Shown here one piece after another: positions 26,204-34,284 of a DNA stretch of 64,000 bases. The notes under the pieces are model-generated. The model was not told where the DNA came from. It saw only the letters and a program-made list of their open reading frames with translations, and made no database searches. Numbering within the stretch: the first letter of the stretch is position 1; each line of letters opens with the position of its first letter. The position numbers and the translations under genes were made by a program. This DNA is from JADKAV01 sp963704075 (lineage in GTDB: Bacteria > Actinomycetota > Actinomycetes > S36-B12 > UBA10799), in NCBI GenBank assembly GCA_963704075.1, contig CAVPGV010000002.1:1-64000 (forward strand), written 5' to 3'.

Positions 26204-26958
26204 GACGCCACGGCAGGTCGGCTGCCCCCGATCTCGCGCGAGGGATCCAGCCTGGCCTGCTGTGCGTCCGTTCGTGCCCGTTGTACAGCGCGCTGCGAGG
26301 AGAAGCTGCTCCGATCGCCCCGCCAGGCGCCACGCGCCCGTGATGCCTGGTCGTAGTACTCGCGAACCTCGAGTTCCTTGCCTCTCAGGACCAGTGCGGC
26401 GCTCGGGCCGTCTGCGGTCCGGTCGTACTCGGTCTCTGCCTGCTTCCGGGCGTCCATGAGGCGTTCCCCGATCGTCCGGACGTACGCCGAGTAGTAGCTC
26501 TTGCGCGCCTTCTGGGCGGTCATCGGCGCGCCCAGGTTCTCGCGGTCGCGTTCATCGGCCCAGCTCCTGCCCCGCACGAACGCGTCCGCGGAGCGCACCA
26601 TCTGGTGCGCCACGGAGTGCAGCAGCATTGTCGCGGCCTCGATATCGCTGGGCAGGCCGAACCAGATGACGAACGTGTTGTTGGAGGCGATGTTGGTGCG
26701 CAAGCTGTTGGCCTCACCGATCACCACCGACAGCAGGCACAGATGGCTGTTCACGTGCTGGCGGGGCTGCCCGATCCGGATCTCTTCATGGGTGGGCTGT
26801 TCCCGGCGCTGGGACCGTTGAGTGTGGGCGCGGGCCTCCGCCAAGGAGATGGCGTGCAACGTCGCGAGCTCCTGGGCCTTGGCGAAGAACGCCTCGGCCT
26901 CGGCGTCGGTGGCAGCGTTCTCGGCCTGGTTGAGCAACTTGCTCAGAGTCTCAAGCAT
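26200..26958 (-). CDS. DUF2786 domain protein
   Basis: 252 residues from MLETLSKLLNQAENAATDAEA at 26958, with AGGAG eight bases before. The ORF is open further 5' but the domain starts here. The N-terminal 40 residues match DUF2786, a short helical domain (KLLNQAENAATDAEAEAFFAKAQ in pieces; then ELATLHAISLAEAR). The rest is helical and charged, with a C-terminal Arg/Gln-rich tail. Translationally coupled to the metallohydrolase (ATGA). Function unknown; phage and chromosomal relatives exist. Confidence 0.75.
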   Translation of the reverse strand: MLETLSKLLNQAENAATDAEAEAFFAKAQELATLHAISLAEARAHTQRSQRREQPTHEEIRIGQPRQHVNSHLCLLSVVIGEANSLRTNIASNNTFVIWFGLPSDIEAATMLLHSVAHQMVRSADAFVRGRSWADERDRENLGAPMTAQKARKSYYSAYVRTIGERLMDARKQAETEYDRTADGPSAALVLRGKELEVREYYDQASRARGAWRGDRSSFSSQRAVQRARTDAQQARLDPSREIGGSRPAVAS

Positions 26959-27265
26959 CTGGGCTCCTGAAGTCGGTGTGAACTCATCCTGCCCCAGCGG
27001 TACGACAACTTCGGTCGCTATCCACAGGGGTGTCCCCGTCGGGGTTTGCGGTAGGCCGCGAGGTTCCCGATCACGGGTCAAACCGCCTGAATCGCGGACG
27101 AGTGTTGCACGGTTGCTGAATCTCGACCCTCAAGAACGGCAACGGTGCAACAGTCGGGCCGCCAGTGCCACTGTCGACCTCCTTGGTCACTGCGGACGTG
27201 GGATGGATCGCATGTGAGGCGTTGCTGTCTTCCCATCCAGGCTTCTCACACGCGAGACTGGCCGG
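26959..27265. promoter_or_regulatory. Divergent intergenic region with a spaced inverted repeat
   Basis: Separates the DUF2786 gene (-) from the GH76-like gene (+). The best feature is GTTGCACGGTTGC (27104-27116) paired with GCAACGGTGCAAC (27139-27151): 12 of 13 positions match around a 22-base spacer. It could be an operator pair or an RNA hairpin. No promoter is clear and no small gene is convincing. Confidence 0.4.
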
Positions 27266-28171
27266 ATGGACCGCTACGAGAACGCGCGCGCGACGTTGCG
27301 CCGCAGCCTCGTGGGCGGAGGTCGGTTCACTTGGGTCAGGGAACCGGGTTCGGCCTTGGCGGTCGCGTGTTGGCCCTTCTCCCAGGTGATGCATGCCTAC
27401 GCACTGTCCGACCCGGTCTCCGGGCCGGCGCGGTTCCCCGGTCTCACCCGCGGGCTCAACGGATATCGAGATCCGAAGGGCGGCTACCGCGAGTCGATCG
27501 GTCGCGGGAAGCGGTACTTCGACGACAACGCCTGGATCGGCCTTGCATTCCTGCAACGCCACGCCTTCAGCGGCGGACAGCACTCCCGCCACCAAGCCGT
27601 CAGCGTCGACGAGGTCGTGCAAAGCGGATTGGATCCCACCACCGGGGGGATCTTCTGGGTGGAGGACGGGGACACGGTCAACGCCTGTTCGACCGGGGCC
27701 GGCGCCTTGCTGCACGCAGAACTCGGCGGCAACATCGACGCGAGCCTGGACTTCCTGTCCTCGCTGCGCAACGCCGACGGCCTGGTCCGCGACCACGTCC
27801 GCCCGGATGGCACGATCGAGCCGAGCGTCTACTCCTACAATCAAGGGCTACTCGTGGCAGCCGCCTTGCGGGCCGGCGATCGGCGTCTGGCTGAGGAAGC
27901 ATGTGAGGCCGGGGACGCCTACTTCACGGTGGATCGATTATGGGATCAGGCTGTGTGCTTCAACGCGATCTACGCCAAAGCGCGTCTGCGGATCGGGGAC
28001 TCCCCCCGGATCCGGGAGTACGCCGACCGCCTCGAGGAACAGGGCCGTGACGAGCACGGCTGGTTCACGGCTGCGGGTCGCTACGACGACGGCTCGGTCC
28101 TGGACACCGCCGGGGCGCTGCAGATCTTCACGCTCTTGCGGTTCGGTCATCTGATCCAACGCGTGGTGTGA
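27266..28171 (+). CDS. GH76-like (alpha-1,6-mannanase family) hydrolase
   Basis: 301 residues, no signal peptide, so probably cytoplasmic. An (alpha/alpha)6-type protein with the double-aspartate FDDNAWIGLAF (Asp86-Asp87), which matches the DDxxW catalytic pair of GH76. Supporting blocks are YRDPKGGYRES, GGIFWVEDG, VYSYNQGLLVAAALR and DGSVLDTAGALQIF. Bacterial GH76 enzymes cleave alpha-1,6-mannans; actinomycetes have such chains in their own lipomannans. Target polymer is not deducible. Convergent with the enoyl-CoA hydratase gene. Confidence 0.78.
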   Translation: MDRYENARATLRRSLVGGGRFTWVREPGSALAVACWPFSQVMHAYALSDPVSGPARFPGLTRGLNGYRDPKGGYRESIGRGKRYFDDNAWIGLAFLQRHAFSGGQHSRHQAVSVDEVVQSGLDPTTGGIFWVEDGDTVNACSTGAGALLHAELGGNIDASLDFLSSLRNADGLVRDHVRPDGTIEPSVYSYNQGLLVAAALRAGDRRLAEEACEAGDAYFTVDRLWDQAVCFNAIYAKARLRIGDSPRIREYADRLEEQGRDEHGWFTAAGRYDDGSVLDTAGALQIFTLLRFGHLIQRVV

Positions 28172-28262
28172 TCCGTGTCGCGCTTTGCCCGGGGCGCTGC
28201 GTCACCTTCATGACAACCACTCGAGGTGGACCAGCGCCTCTCGTAACACGGGCCTGAATGCT

Positions 28263-28281
28263 CGGGCAGCGCGACTGCCCG
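28263..28281. terminator. Hairpin between convergent genes
   Basis: CGGGCAG-CGCGA-CTGCCCG, perfect 7-base stem, in the 192-base gap between the GH76-like and enoyl-CoA hydratase stops. No T run. Confidence 0.45.
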
Positions 28282-28363
28282 CGTGGAACGCCGTGCCCCA
28301 GTCGCGTCCAGGCATTGGCAAGGGCTGAGCGACCACTAGACCGGTCCGCACGAGCCGACCTGC

Positions 28364-29098
28364 TCAGCCCTCCACGAACCGGCGCGCCCCGGCAACCCCC
28401 TGTTCCACAGCGGACAGTCCCCCGGCGAACTCCCCGGCCATCGCTTCCTCGAGCGGAACGTCCAGGCCGGCGTACACACTGGCGCGGTCGGCGAGCATGG
28501 CGCAGGGCGGGAACGACGCGACCTGCTCGGCGAGCAGGTGCGCTGCGGCCAGCGCCTGTCCGGGAGCGACAACCCGGTCCACCAAACCGATGCGCAACGC
28601 TTCCTGCGCACCCACATCACGGCCGGTCAGGATCAGGTCCAGCGCCCGCCCCAGTCCGACGATCCGAGGCAGACGCACGGTACCGCCATCGATCAATGGC
28701 ACGCCGACCCGGCGGCAGAACACGCCCAGAACGGCGTCGGACCCTGCCACGCGTAGGTCGGCCCAACACGCCAGTTCCAGCCCGCCGGCCACGGCATGCC
28801 CCTCGATCGCCGCAATCACCGGCTTGGACAGGGCCATCCGCGAAGGACCCATCGGCGCGTCACCTTCAGGCTCCAGGCGGTTGGGCGAACCGGTCGCGAT
28901 CGCCACCAGATCAGCCCCCGCGCAGAACGTGCCGCCCGCGCCGGTGAGCACCGCCACGCGGGCGTCCGGATCCGCGTCGAAGGCGCGGAACGCGTCTGCC
29001 AGCGCCTGCGCCGTGGCCCGGTCCACCGCGTTGCGGACCTGCGGACGGTCGATCGTGACTGTCGTGATTACGCCATCCTGCTGAATCCTCACCGTCAT
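28364..29098 (-). CDS. Enoyl-CoA hydratase/isomerase family protein
   Basis: 244 residues from MTVRIQQDGVITTVTIDRPQ at 29098. Crotonase fold: oxyanion-hole segments FCAGADLVAI and AIEGHAVAGGLELACWADL are clear. In the usual catalytic positions this protein reads FCRRVGVPLIDGGTVRLPRIVG; one of the two glutamates of true hydratases (here GGTVRLP region) appears replaced, so it may be an isomerase or other crotonase activity. It stands alone between a GH76-like gene and an LCP gene. Confidence 0.85.
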   Translation of the reverse strand: MTVRIQQDGVITTVTIDRPQVRNAVDRATAQALADAFRAFDADPDARVAVLTGAGGTFCAGADLVAIATGSPNRLEPEGDAPMGPSRMALSKPVIAAIEGHAVAGGLELACWADLRVAGSDAVLGVFCRRVGVPLIDGGTVRLPRIVGLGRALDLILTGRDVGAQEALRIGLVDRVVAPGQALAAAHLLAEQVASFPPCAMLADRASVYAGLDVPLEEAMAGEFAGGLSAVEQGVAGARRFVEG

Positions 29099-29173
29099 GG
29101 GGTCCGATCGTAGGACACCCGGTGAGACGAGGGTCACGCCCCAATCTCGGCGCCGACGGTGCACCATGGATAG

Positions 29174-30289
29174 GTGACCAACCGAGGGGTACCCCCCGAG
29201 TTCGAGTCGTGGATGCGCCCCGAGGACGGCGAGCAACCCACGCAGCGGTTGGGCGCGCCCGGCGCACGGCGCCCTGTGGGTTCGCCGACCGGCCCCCCGC
29301 CGCGACCCGTGGGCAGCCCTCAGCGTCCGGCCGTACAGACCATTCCCCGGACGGTACCGCCGAGCAAGCGGCGCAGGCGACGGTGGAGCCTGAAGCGGAT
29401 CCTGCTCACCGCGATGGCTGTCATCGCTGTCTACGTGACGGCCGTCGCGACCGTCTTCGCGACCTCGGTGACGAAGATCGACGCACTGCCGGCGAGTTCG
29501 ATCTCATCGTCTGGCACCAACTACCTGCTCGTGGGCAGTGACAGCCGCGTCGGTCTGTCCGCCAAGGAGCAGAAGCGCCTGCACACCGGTTCCACCGAGG
29601 GTCAGCGCACCGACACGATCATGATCATGCACGTGCCGCTCATCGGCGCACCGACGCTGGTGTCCATCCCCCGTGACTCCTGGGTGGGCATCCCCGGCTA
29701 CGGCCAGGGGAAGATCAACTCCGCGTTCGCCATCGGTGGGCCGCAGTTGATGATCACGACCCTCGAAGAGGCAACCGGCCTGCACATCGACAATTACGTC
29801 GAGATCGGATTCGCCGGGGTCGCGGACACCACTGATGCGCTCGGCGGGGTGCGCTTGTGCCCGGATCGCCGCTACAACGACGCGAACAGCGGCTTGAAGG
29901 TCAAGAAGGGCTGCCAGATCATGGACGGCCAGGACGCGCTGGCCTACGTCCGCATGCGGTACGCCGACCCGCGCGGCGATCTCGGTCGGGTGGAGCGCCA
30001 GCAGGAGTTCATCTCCGCGGTGGCCAAGCGGGCGATGAGTCCCATCACGTGGCTGCTCCCCTGGCGGGCATTCGGAGCCGCATCGGCCGCTGGCAGCAGC
30101 CTGACCGTCGACAAGAGCACCGGCATCTTCGACGATGCACGGCTGGCCGTCGCGATGGGCATGATCTCCATGGGCATGGGCGACGCGACGACCGTGCCCA
30201 CTGTCGAGGGCAGCTACTACGTCGGTGGCCAGGACGCCGTGAAGTGGGACACCCCCAAGGCCCTGGAGTTGTTCAACTCGATCGATTGA
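29174..30289 (+). CDS. LytR-CpsA-Psr (LCP) family cell-wall ligase
   Basis: 371 residues, GTG at 29174. A proline/arginine-rich cytoplasmic N-terminus (about 70 residues), one TM helix (ILLTAMAVIAVYVTAVATVF) and an extracellular LCP domain: NYLLVGSDSR, RTDTIMIMHV, LVSIPRDSWV, INSAFAIGGP, DALAYVRMRYADPRGDLGRVERQQ. The conserved Asp/Arg pyrophosphate-binding residues are present. LCP enzymes transfer lipid-linked glycans to peptidoglycan. The exopolysaccharide locus at 40-59 kb is a possible client, but they are not adjacent. Confidence 0.9.
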   Translation: MTNRGVPPEFESWMRPEDGEQPTQRLGAPGARRPVGSPTGPPPRPVGSPQRPAVQTIPRTVPPSKRRRRRWSLKRILLTAMAVIAVYVTAVATVFATSVTKIDALPASSISSSGTNYLLVGSDSRVGLSAKEQKRLHTGSTEGQRTDTIMIMHVPLIGAPTLVSIPRDSWVGIPGYGQGKINSAFAIGGPQLMITTLEEATGLHIDNYVEIGFAGVADTTDALGGVRLCPDRRYNDANSGLKVKKGCQIMDGQDALAYVRMRYADPRGDLGRVERQQEFISAVAKRAMSPITWLLPWRAFGAASAAGSSLTVDKSTGIFDDARLAVAMGMISMGMGDATTVPTVEGSYYVGGQDAVKWDTPKALELFNSID

Positions 30290-30369
30290 TCCTGTCGGAC
30301 CGACCGGCCACGGGCCGCAGCCGAACGGACTCGCGCGATTACCGGACGGCACTTGCGTATCTGGTCGCA

Positions 30370-30476
30370 GGCGTTGGTGTTAAGCACAGACGTTGGAGCT
30401 GATGAGCCCCTGGATTCAAGGGCCCGCACGAGTCCAACGGAGTACCGATCTCCAACGCCCGTACCTAAGTCCAACG
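30370..30476. repeat. Five phased CGTTGG/CCAACG elements upstream of the aldo/keto reductase
   Basis: CGTTGG occurs at 30372 and 30391; its complement CCAACG at 30434, 30452 and 30471. Spacings within each group are 19, 18 and 19 bases, so the elements lie about two helical turns apart. The two groups face each other, giving perfect 8-base arms (CGTTGGAG at 30391 with CTCCAACG at 30450; GGCGTTGG at 30370 with CCAACGCC at 30452). The block is in the 273-base gap between the LCP and aldo/keto reductase genes. It could be a multi-site operator or a structured leader. Confidence 0.55.
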
Positions 30477-30562
30477 TCTTTCGCGGGGTCTTTGGCACAG
30501 CGGTGGCGCGCGAATCCCAAGTGCCCTGGCCAGATCCGCGCTGAGCCGCAAGAGTGGAGTCC

Positions 30563-31453
30563 ATGCAGATGCGAACGCTCGGAGACACGTCGGTCTTTCC
30601 CATCGGCTTGGGCTGCATGCCCATGTCCGCGGATCGCATGATCGACAGCAGGGACCGCGCGATCGAGACGATCCACACCGCACTCGACGCCGGCGTGACC
30701 CTGCTCGACACTGCGAATATCTACGCCCCCGACGCTGAACGCTTCGGGCACAACGAGCAGTTGGTGGCGCAAGCGGTTCGCACGTATTCCGGGATACGTC
30801 CTCTGATCGCCACGAAGGGTGGAATCACCCGCGAGCCGGGGGAGATCTGGGGGCGGGCGGGACGTCCTGAGGCGCTCATGTCGGCCGCGATCGCCTCTGC
30901 GAAACGGTTGGAGGTGGACGTCATCGACCTCTACTACTTGCACCGCGCGGACCCCTCGGTGCGCTACGCCGATCAGATCAAGGGTCTGCTCGCGGTCAAG
31001 GAGGCCGGCTTGGCCCAGCGCATCGGCGTGTCCAACGTCGACGCGGCCATGCTGCAGCGGGCTTTGGACGTCGCGGGCGGGCCGACGGACGACGGCATCG
31101 TGGCCGTCCAGAACGAGCGGTCACCGCGCTACCGGGCCGACTCCGACGTGCTGGACATCTGCACCCGCGAGGGAATCGCCTACCTGCCGTGGTCGCCGCT
31201 CACGGGCGCCGACCTGTTCGCCGAGCATGCGGCAGCTCGAGGTGTGAGTCCTCAGCGCCTCACGCTGGCCTGGCTGCTCGGACAGTCGCCCGTGATCATC
31301 CCGATCCCTGGCAGTACCCGCCCGCAGACGATTCTGGATTCGATCGAAGCGGTGCACCTGAGCATGTCCGTCAGCGAGGTCGAGCCGTTGTCGGCACTGC
31401 CGTTCGACGAGGAATCGCTGTTTCCGGACAGCGAACCCAAGCCTGCGCTGTGA
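30563..31453 (+). CDS. Aldo/keto reductase
   Basis: 296 residues from ATG 30563 (GTGGAGTCC just before; an ATG at 30569 and a GTG at 30554 are alternatives). AKR barrel: GLGCMPMS, LLDTANIYAPDAERFGHNEQ (Asp and catalytic Tyr), LIATKGG (Lys), DLYYLHRAD (His), RIGVSNVDAAMLQ, and the NADPH-binding IPIPGSTRPQTILDSI. Likely reduces small aldehydes with NADPH. Its TGA overlaps the GTG of the next gene, so the hydrolase is co-translated. Confidence 0.9.
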   Translation: MQMRTLGDTSVFPIGLGCMPMSADRMIDSRDRAIETIHTALDAGVTLLDTANIYAPDAERFGHNEQLVAQAVRTYSGIRPLIATKGGITREPGEIWGRAGRPEALMSAAIASAKRLEVDVIDLYYLHRADPSVRYADQIKGLLAVKEAGLAQRIGVSNVDAAMLQRALDVAGGPTDDGIVAVQNERSPRYRADSDVLDICTREGIAYLPWSPLTGADLFAEHAAARGVSPQRLTLAWLLGQSPVIIPIPGSTRPQTILDSIEAVHLSMSVSEVEPLSALPFDEESLFPDSEPKPAL

Positions 31454-32400
31454 GATGGCTGCTGGCGGGAGCCCTTGTCGTTCTGGCCGCTTGCGGCAGC
31501 GACCCTACGAGCGAGTCCCCACCTGTCGATCAGGTGCGGTTGGAATGGTCGTTGACCCCGCACGGGATCGCCTGGGCCGAGCTCGGAGAAGGTGAACCGC
31601 TGCTCATGCTCAACGGCACGGGTTCACCGATGAGCGAGTGGGACCCGGCGCTTCTGGGCGGACTCGCCGACAGCCACCGCGTCATCGTCTTCGATTACCC
31701 CGGTCTCGGGGAATCCACGGCCCCGGCGGCGAGCAGTTTCCGATCCATGGCAGCCGATGCTGTGCAACTGCTCGATGATCTCGCCGTTGACCGTACCGCG
31801 GTGCTGGGTTGGTCGATGGGCGGTTTCGTCACGCAGGAGTTGTTGCGCCACCACGACGACCGCATCTCCCGGGCCGTGCTCGTCGGCACGAACCCGGGTG
31901 GCACACCGACGGTTCTGGGCCCGCGCTGGGTGCAACGCGCTGACAGCGATCCCGAGGGAGGCGACCGCACTTACCTGCGGACGAACTATCCGATGAACGA
32001 GTGCGCGCAGGACGCCGGCCGGGCTTTCCTCCAGCGACTGGAGCACGCGGTCGATGCCGGCGATTATCCCCTCCCGACGACACCTTCCAAGACCTACGAA
32101 GCGATGGTCCGTGCGGAAGGTCCGTGGCTGAGTTCGGATCGGAATCTGCGCCAACTGGCCGACGTTCGAAACGATGTTCTTGTGCTCGTGGGAGCCGAGG
32201 ATGTCATCACCCCGCTGCAGAACAGCCGCATCCTCGCCGAACGGATCCCCGGGGCGCACCTCAGCGTCTTCGTCGGCGCGGGCCACTCGGTGCTGTTTCA
32301 GGAACCCGCGCGCGGCAGTGCGGTCGTCGGTGAATTCCTAGCCGGAAGGCAGCCACCCGAGGCAGTCGTGGGTGAGTGTGGTGGTCCGGGATTCAGCTAG
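31450..32400 (+). CDS. Alpha/beta-hydrolase lipoprotein
   Basis: 316 residues. GTG 31450 overlaps the aldo/keto reductase stop (GTGA). Signal VRWLLAGALVVLAAC with lipobox cysteine puts it on the outer face of the membrane. Alpha/beta-hydrolase motifs: LLMLNGTGSP oxyanion loop, VFDYPGLGES, nucleophile elbow LGWSMGGFV (Ser), acid in LVGAEDVITP, and histidine in GAGHSVLFQ. The triad is complete. Substrate unknown. Confidence 0.85.
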   Translation: MRWLLAGALVVLAACGSDPTSESPPVDQVRLEWSLTPHGIAWAELGEGEPLLMLNGTGSPMSEWDPALLGGLADSHRVIVFDYPGLGESTAPAASSFRSMAADAVQLLDDLAVDRTAVLGWSMGGFVTQELLRHHDDRISRAVLVGTNPGGTPTVLGPRWVQRADSDPEGGDRTYLRTNYPMNECAQDAGRAFLQRLEHAVDAGDYPLPTTPSKTYEAMVRAEGPWLSSDRNLRQLADVRNDVLVLVGAEDVITPLQNSRILAERIPGAHLSVFVGAGHSVLFQEPARGSAVVGEFLAGRQPPEAVVGECGGPGFS

Positions 32401-32425
32401 TCAACCTCGCCGAGCAGGTCCAGCC

Positions 32426-32550
32426 GCCTTTCGGTGAAGGAGTAACGCGTCACCCGTCAAGTCCTCACCGAAAGGCCGGCGACAAGGCCGACACCTACAT
32501 TCATTGCCATCCGCCGTGGTCGCGCGACCAAGACCGGTGATTCTCACCGG
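32426..32550. promoter_or_regulatory. Inverted repeats sharing a CGGTGA/TCACCG core upstream of the PepSY gene
   Basis: Two elements lie in the 225-base region before the PepSY gene. The first is GCCTTTCGGTGA (32426-32437) with TCACCGAAAGGC (32465-32476): perfect 12-base arms, 27-base spacer. The second is CCGGTGA-TTC-TCACCGG (32534-32550): perfect 7-base arms, 3-base spacer. Both contain CGGTGA/TCACCG, so one regulator may recognise four half-sites. The first could also act as terminator of the hydrolase gene. Confidence 0.5.
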
Positions 32551-32625
32551 CTTCTTACCCCGGTCCAGCGTAACTCTCGGTCACGGCACTCACAGTCATA
32601 AGCACGACGACCGAAAGGACCAAAC

Positions 32626-33492
32626 ATGAAGAAGATCGGAACCGTGGCCGCGGCCAGCATCGGAGCGTTCGCTGTCGGTGCCACCGTTGCAGGCGGGATC
32701 GCCATCGCCAGCGCCGACTCGAACAGCGCTAGTGGCAGCACCTCGAATTCCCAGCAGGGCTGGGGGCGCGGACCGATGGGCGGCGAGCGCGGCCCGGGTG
32801 AGCTGGTGACCGGTGAGGACGCGCAGCAGGCGATCGACGCCGCACTCGCTGCAGTTACCGGCACCGCGGACCATGTGCACAAGGCGCCAGACGGGACCTA
32901 CCGCGTGATGGTGACGACCACCGATGGCCAGCACATCGTGGTGACCCTGGACGCCGGCTTCACGGTGACCGGTCAGCAGGAGATGCAGCGTCGCGGACCC
33001 GGCCACGGCCGAGGCACCCCAGCCACCGAGCAGGAGACGCAGCAGGCCACCGATGCTGCTGTGGCGAGGATTCCGGGCGCCACCGTGCTCAACGTCTTCA
33101 AGACCGATGAGGGCTTCGCGGTCATGGTACGCAAGGACAACGGCGCGAAGCGGGTGGTCCTGCTCGACGGGAACTACGCCGTGCAATCTGTGGAGAACCC
33201 GCGCAAAGACCGCGGAGAACGCCGTGGCCACCACGGACGCATGGGCAAGGCCGTGATCGGACCGAAGTTCAAGAAGGCTGAGGCATCGGCACTTGCCGAG
33301 GTCCCCAGCGGGACTGTCCTGGACGTCCACAAGAAGGGCAAGAAGTACTTCGCGGTCGTGCGCAAGGATGACGGCTCGGTCGTCATCGTCAAGATGAACG
33401 CCAAGTTCAAGGTCACCGGAACGCAGGACATGGAGTTCGGCCGCGGCGGTCGCGGTCCTGCAGGCACGGCGGCGTCGGCCACTGCGGCCTGA
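32626..33492 (+). CDS. Secreted or membrane-anchored protein with three PepSY-like repeats
   Basis: 288 residues, ATG with GAAAGGA upstream. Signal-like N-terminus (MKKIGTVAAASIGAFAVGAT, IAIASADS). Three repeats of a helix-strand unit follow: AQQAIDAALAAVTGTADHVH..GTYRVMVTTTDGQHIVVTLD, TQQATDAAVARIPGATVLNV..EGFAVMVRKDNG (with KRVVLLDGNY), and EASALAEVPSGTVLDV..KYFAVVRKDDG. Gly/Arg-rich linkers separate them. This is the usual PepSY layout and an MprAB-like two-component pair follows, as often seen; it may modulate or be controlled by that kinase. Confidence 0.75.
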   Translation: MKKIGTVAAASIGAFAVGATVAGGIAIASADSNSASGSTSNSQQGWGRGPMGGERGPGELVTGEDAQQAIDAALAAVTGTADHVHKAPDGTYRVMVTTTDGQHIVVTLDAGFTVTGQQEMQRRGPGHGRGTPATEQETQQATDAAVARIPGATVLNVFKTDEGFAVMVRKDNGAKRVVLLDGNYAVQSVENPRKDRGERRGHHGRMGKAVIGPKFKKAEASALAEVPSGTVLDVHKKGKKYFAVVRKDDGSVVIVKMNAKFKVTGTQDMEFGRGGRGPAGTAASATAA

Positions 33493-33503
33493 TCCGCCCG
33501 TGA

Positions 33504-33535
33504 TGCGCCGCGCTACTCCCCCCGAGCGCGGCGCA
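33504..33535 (+). terminator. Terminator hairpin after the PepSY gene
   Basis: TGCGCCGCGCT and AGCGCGGCGCA form a perfect 11-base stem around a 10-base loop (ACTCCCCCCG), 12 bases after the PepSY stop. No T run. Separates it from the response regulator gene. Confidence 0.65.
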
Positions 33536-33618
33536 GCACGGTCTCCGATGTCGGTCTGCCCCCGGCACGGGAACCGACTCCACCCCACCCCTGGCCTCGC
33601 TAGGGCAGACTCAGCGCC

Positions 33619-34284
33619 ATGAAGGTTCTCGTTGCCGACGACGACCGCGCCATCCGGGAGTCGCTGACCACCGCCCTTGAGATCAACGGCTACGAGGTCA
33701 CGGCGTGCGAGGACGGGGTGGAAGCCCTGGCAGCATTCCGCGCTTCGCGGCCCGACGTCCTCGTGCTCGACGTGATGATGCCCGGCGTGGATGGGCTCGG
33801 AGTGTGCCGGGTGCTGCGTGCCGAGGGCGACCCTGTGCCGATCCTGATGCTCACCGCACGCGTCGAGACCGCCGATCGCGTTGCCGGTCTGGACGCCGGA
33901 GCCGACGACTACGTCCCCAAGCCCTACGACATGGACGAGGTGCTCGCCCGGTTGCGGGCGCTGCTGCGGCGCGCCGAGACGACCACGGACAACAGCGACC
34001 TGCTGGTCGAGGACCTGCGCCTGTCCCCCACCTCACGCAGGGTGTGGCGCGGCGACCGGGAACTCGAACTGTCCAAGACCGAGTTCGACCTGTTGGAACT
34101 GCTGATGCTCAACGCCGGCATCGTTCTGGAACACCACGTGATCTACGAACGGATCTGGGGCTACGACTTCGGCCCGGACTCCAAGAACCTGGCGGTGTAC
34201 GTCGGCTACCTTCGACGAAAACTCGGACAGCCGGAACTGATCAGGACCGTGCGCGGCGTGGGCTACACCCTGAGGGCCTCGTGA
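33619..34284 (+). CDS. OmpR/PhoB-family response regulator
   Basis: 221 residues. Receiver domain with acidic pocket ADDDR, phospho-acceptor Asp51 in VLVLDVMMPG, the Thr in LMLTAR and Lys in YVPKPYD. A C-terminal winged helix follows (ELSKTEFDLLELLMLN, YVGYLRRKL, RTVRGVGYTL). Similar to MprA of mycobacteria. Stop overlaps the sensor kinase GTG (GTGA). Likely target is the upstream PepSY gene, which has repeats in its promoter region, but that is inference. Confidence 0.92.
   Translation: MKVLVADDDRAIRESLTTALEINGYEVTACEDGVEALAAFRASRPDVLVLDVMMPGVDGLGVCRVLRAEGDPVPILMLTARVETADRVAGLDAGADDYVPKPYDMDEVLARLRALLRRAETTTDNSDLLVEDLRLSPTSRRVWRGDRELELSKTEFDLLELLMLNAGIVLEHHVIYERIWGYDFGPDSKNLAVYVGYLRRKLGQPELIRTVRGVGYTLRAS

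Noticed and set aside
30290..30562. tRNA or small RNA gene in the gap before the aldo/keto reductase
   Set aside because: No T-loop or CCA-end pattern; the pairing seen comes from the CGTTGG elements.
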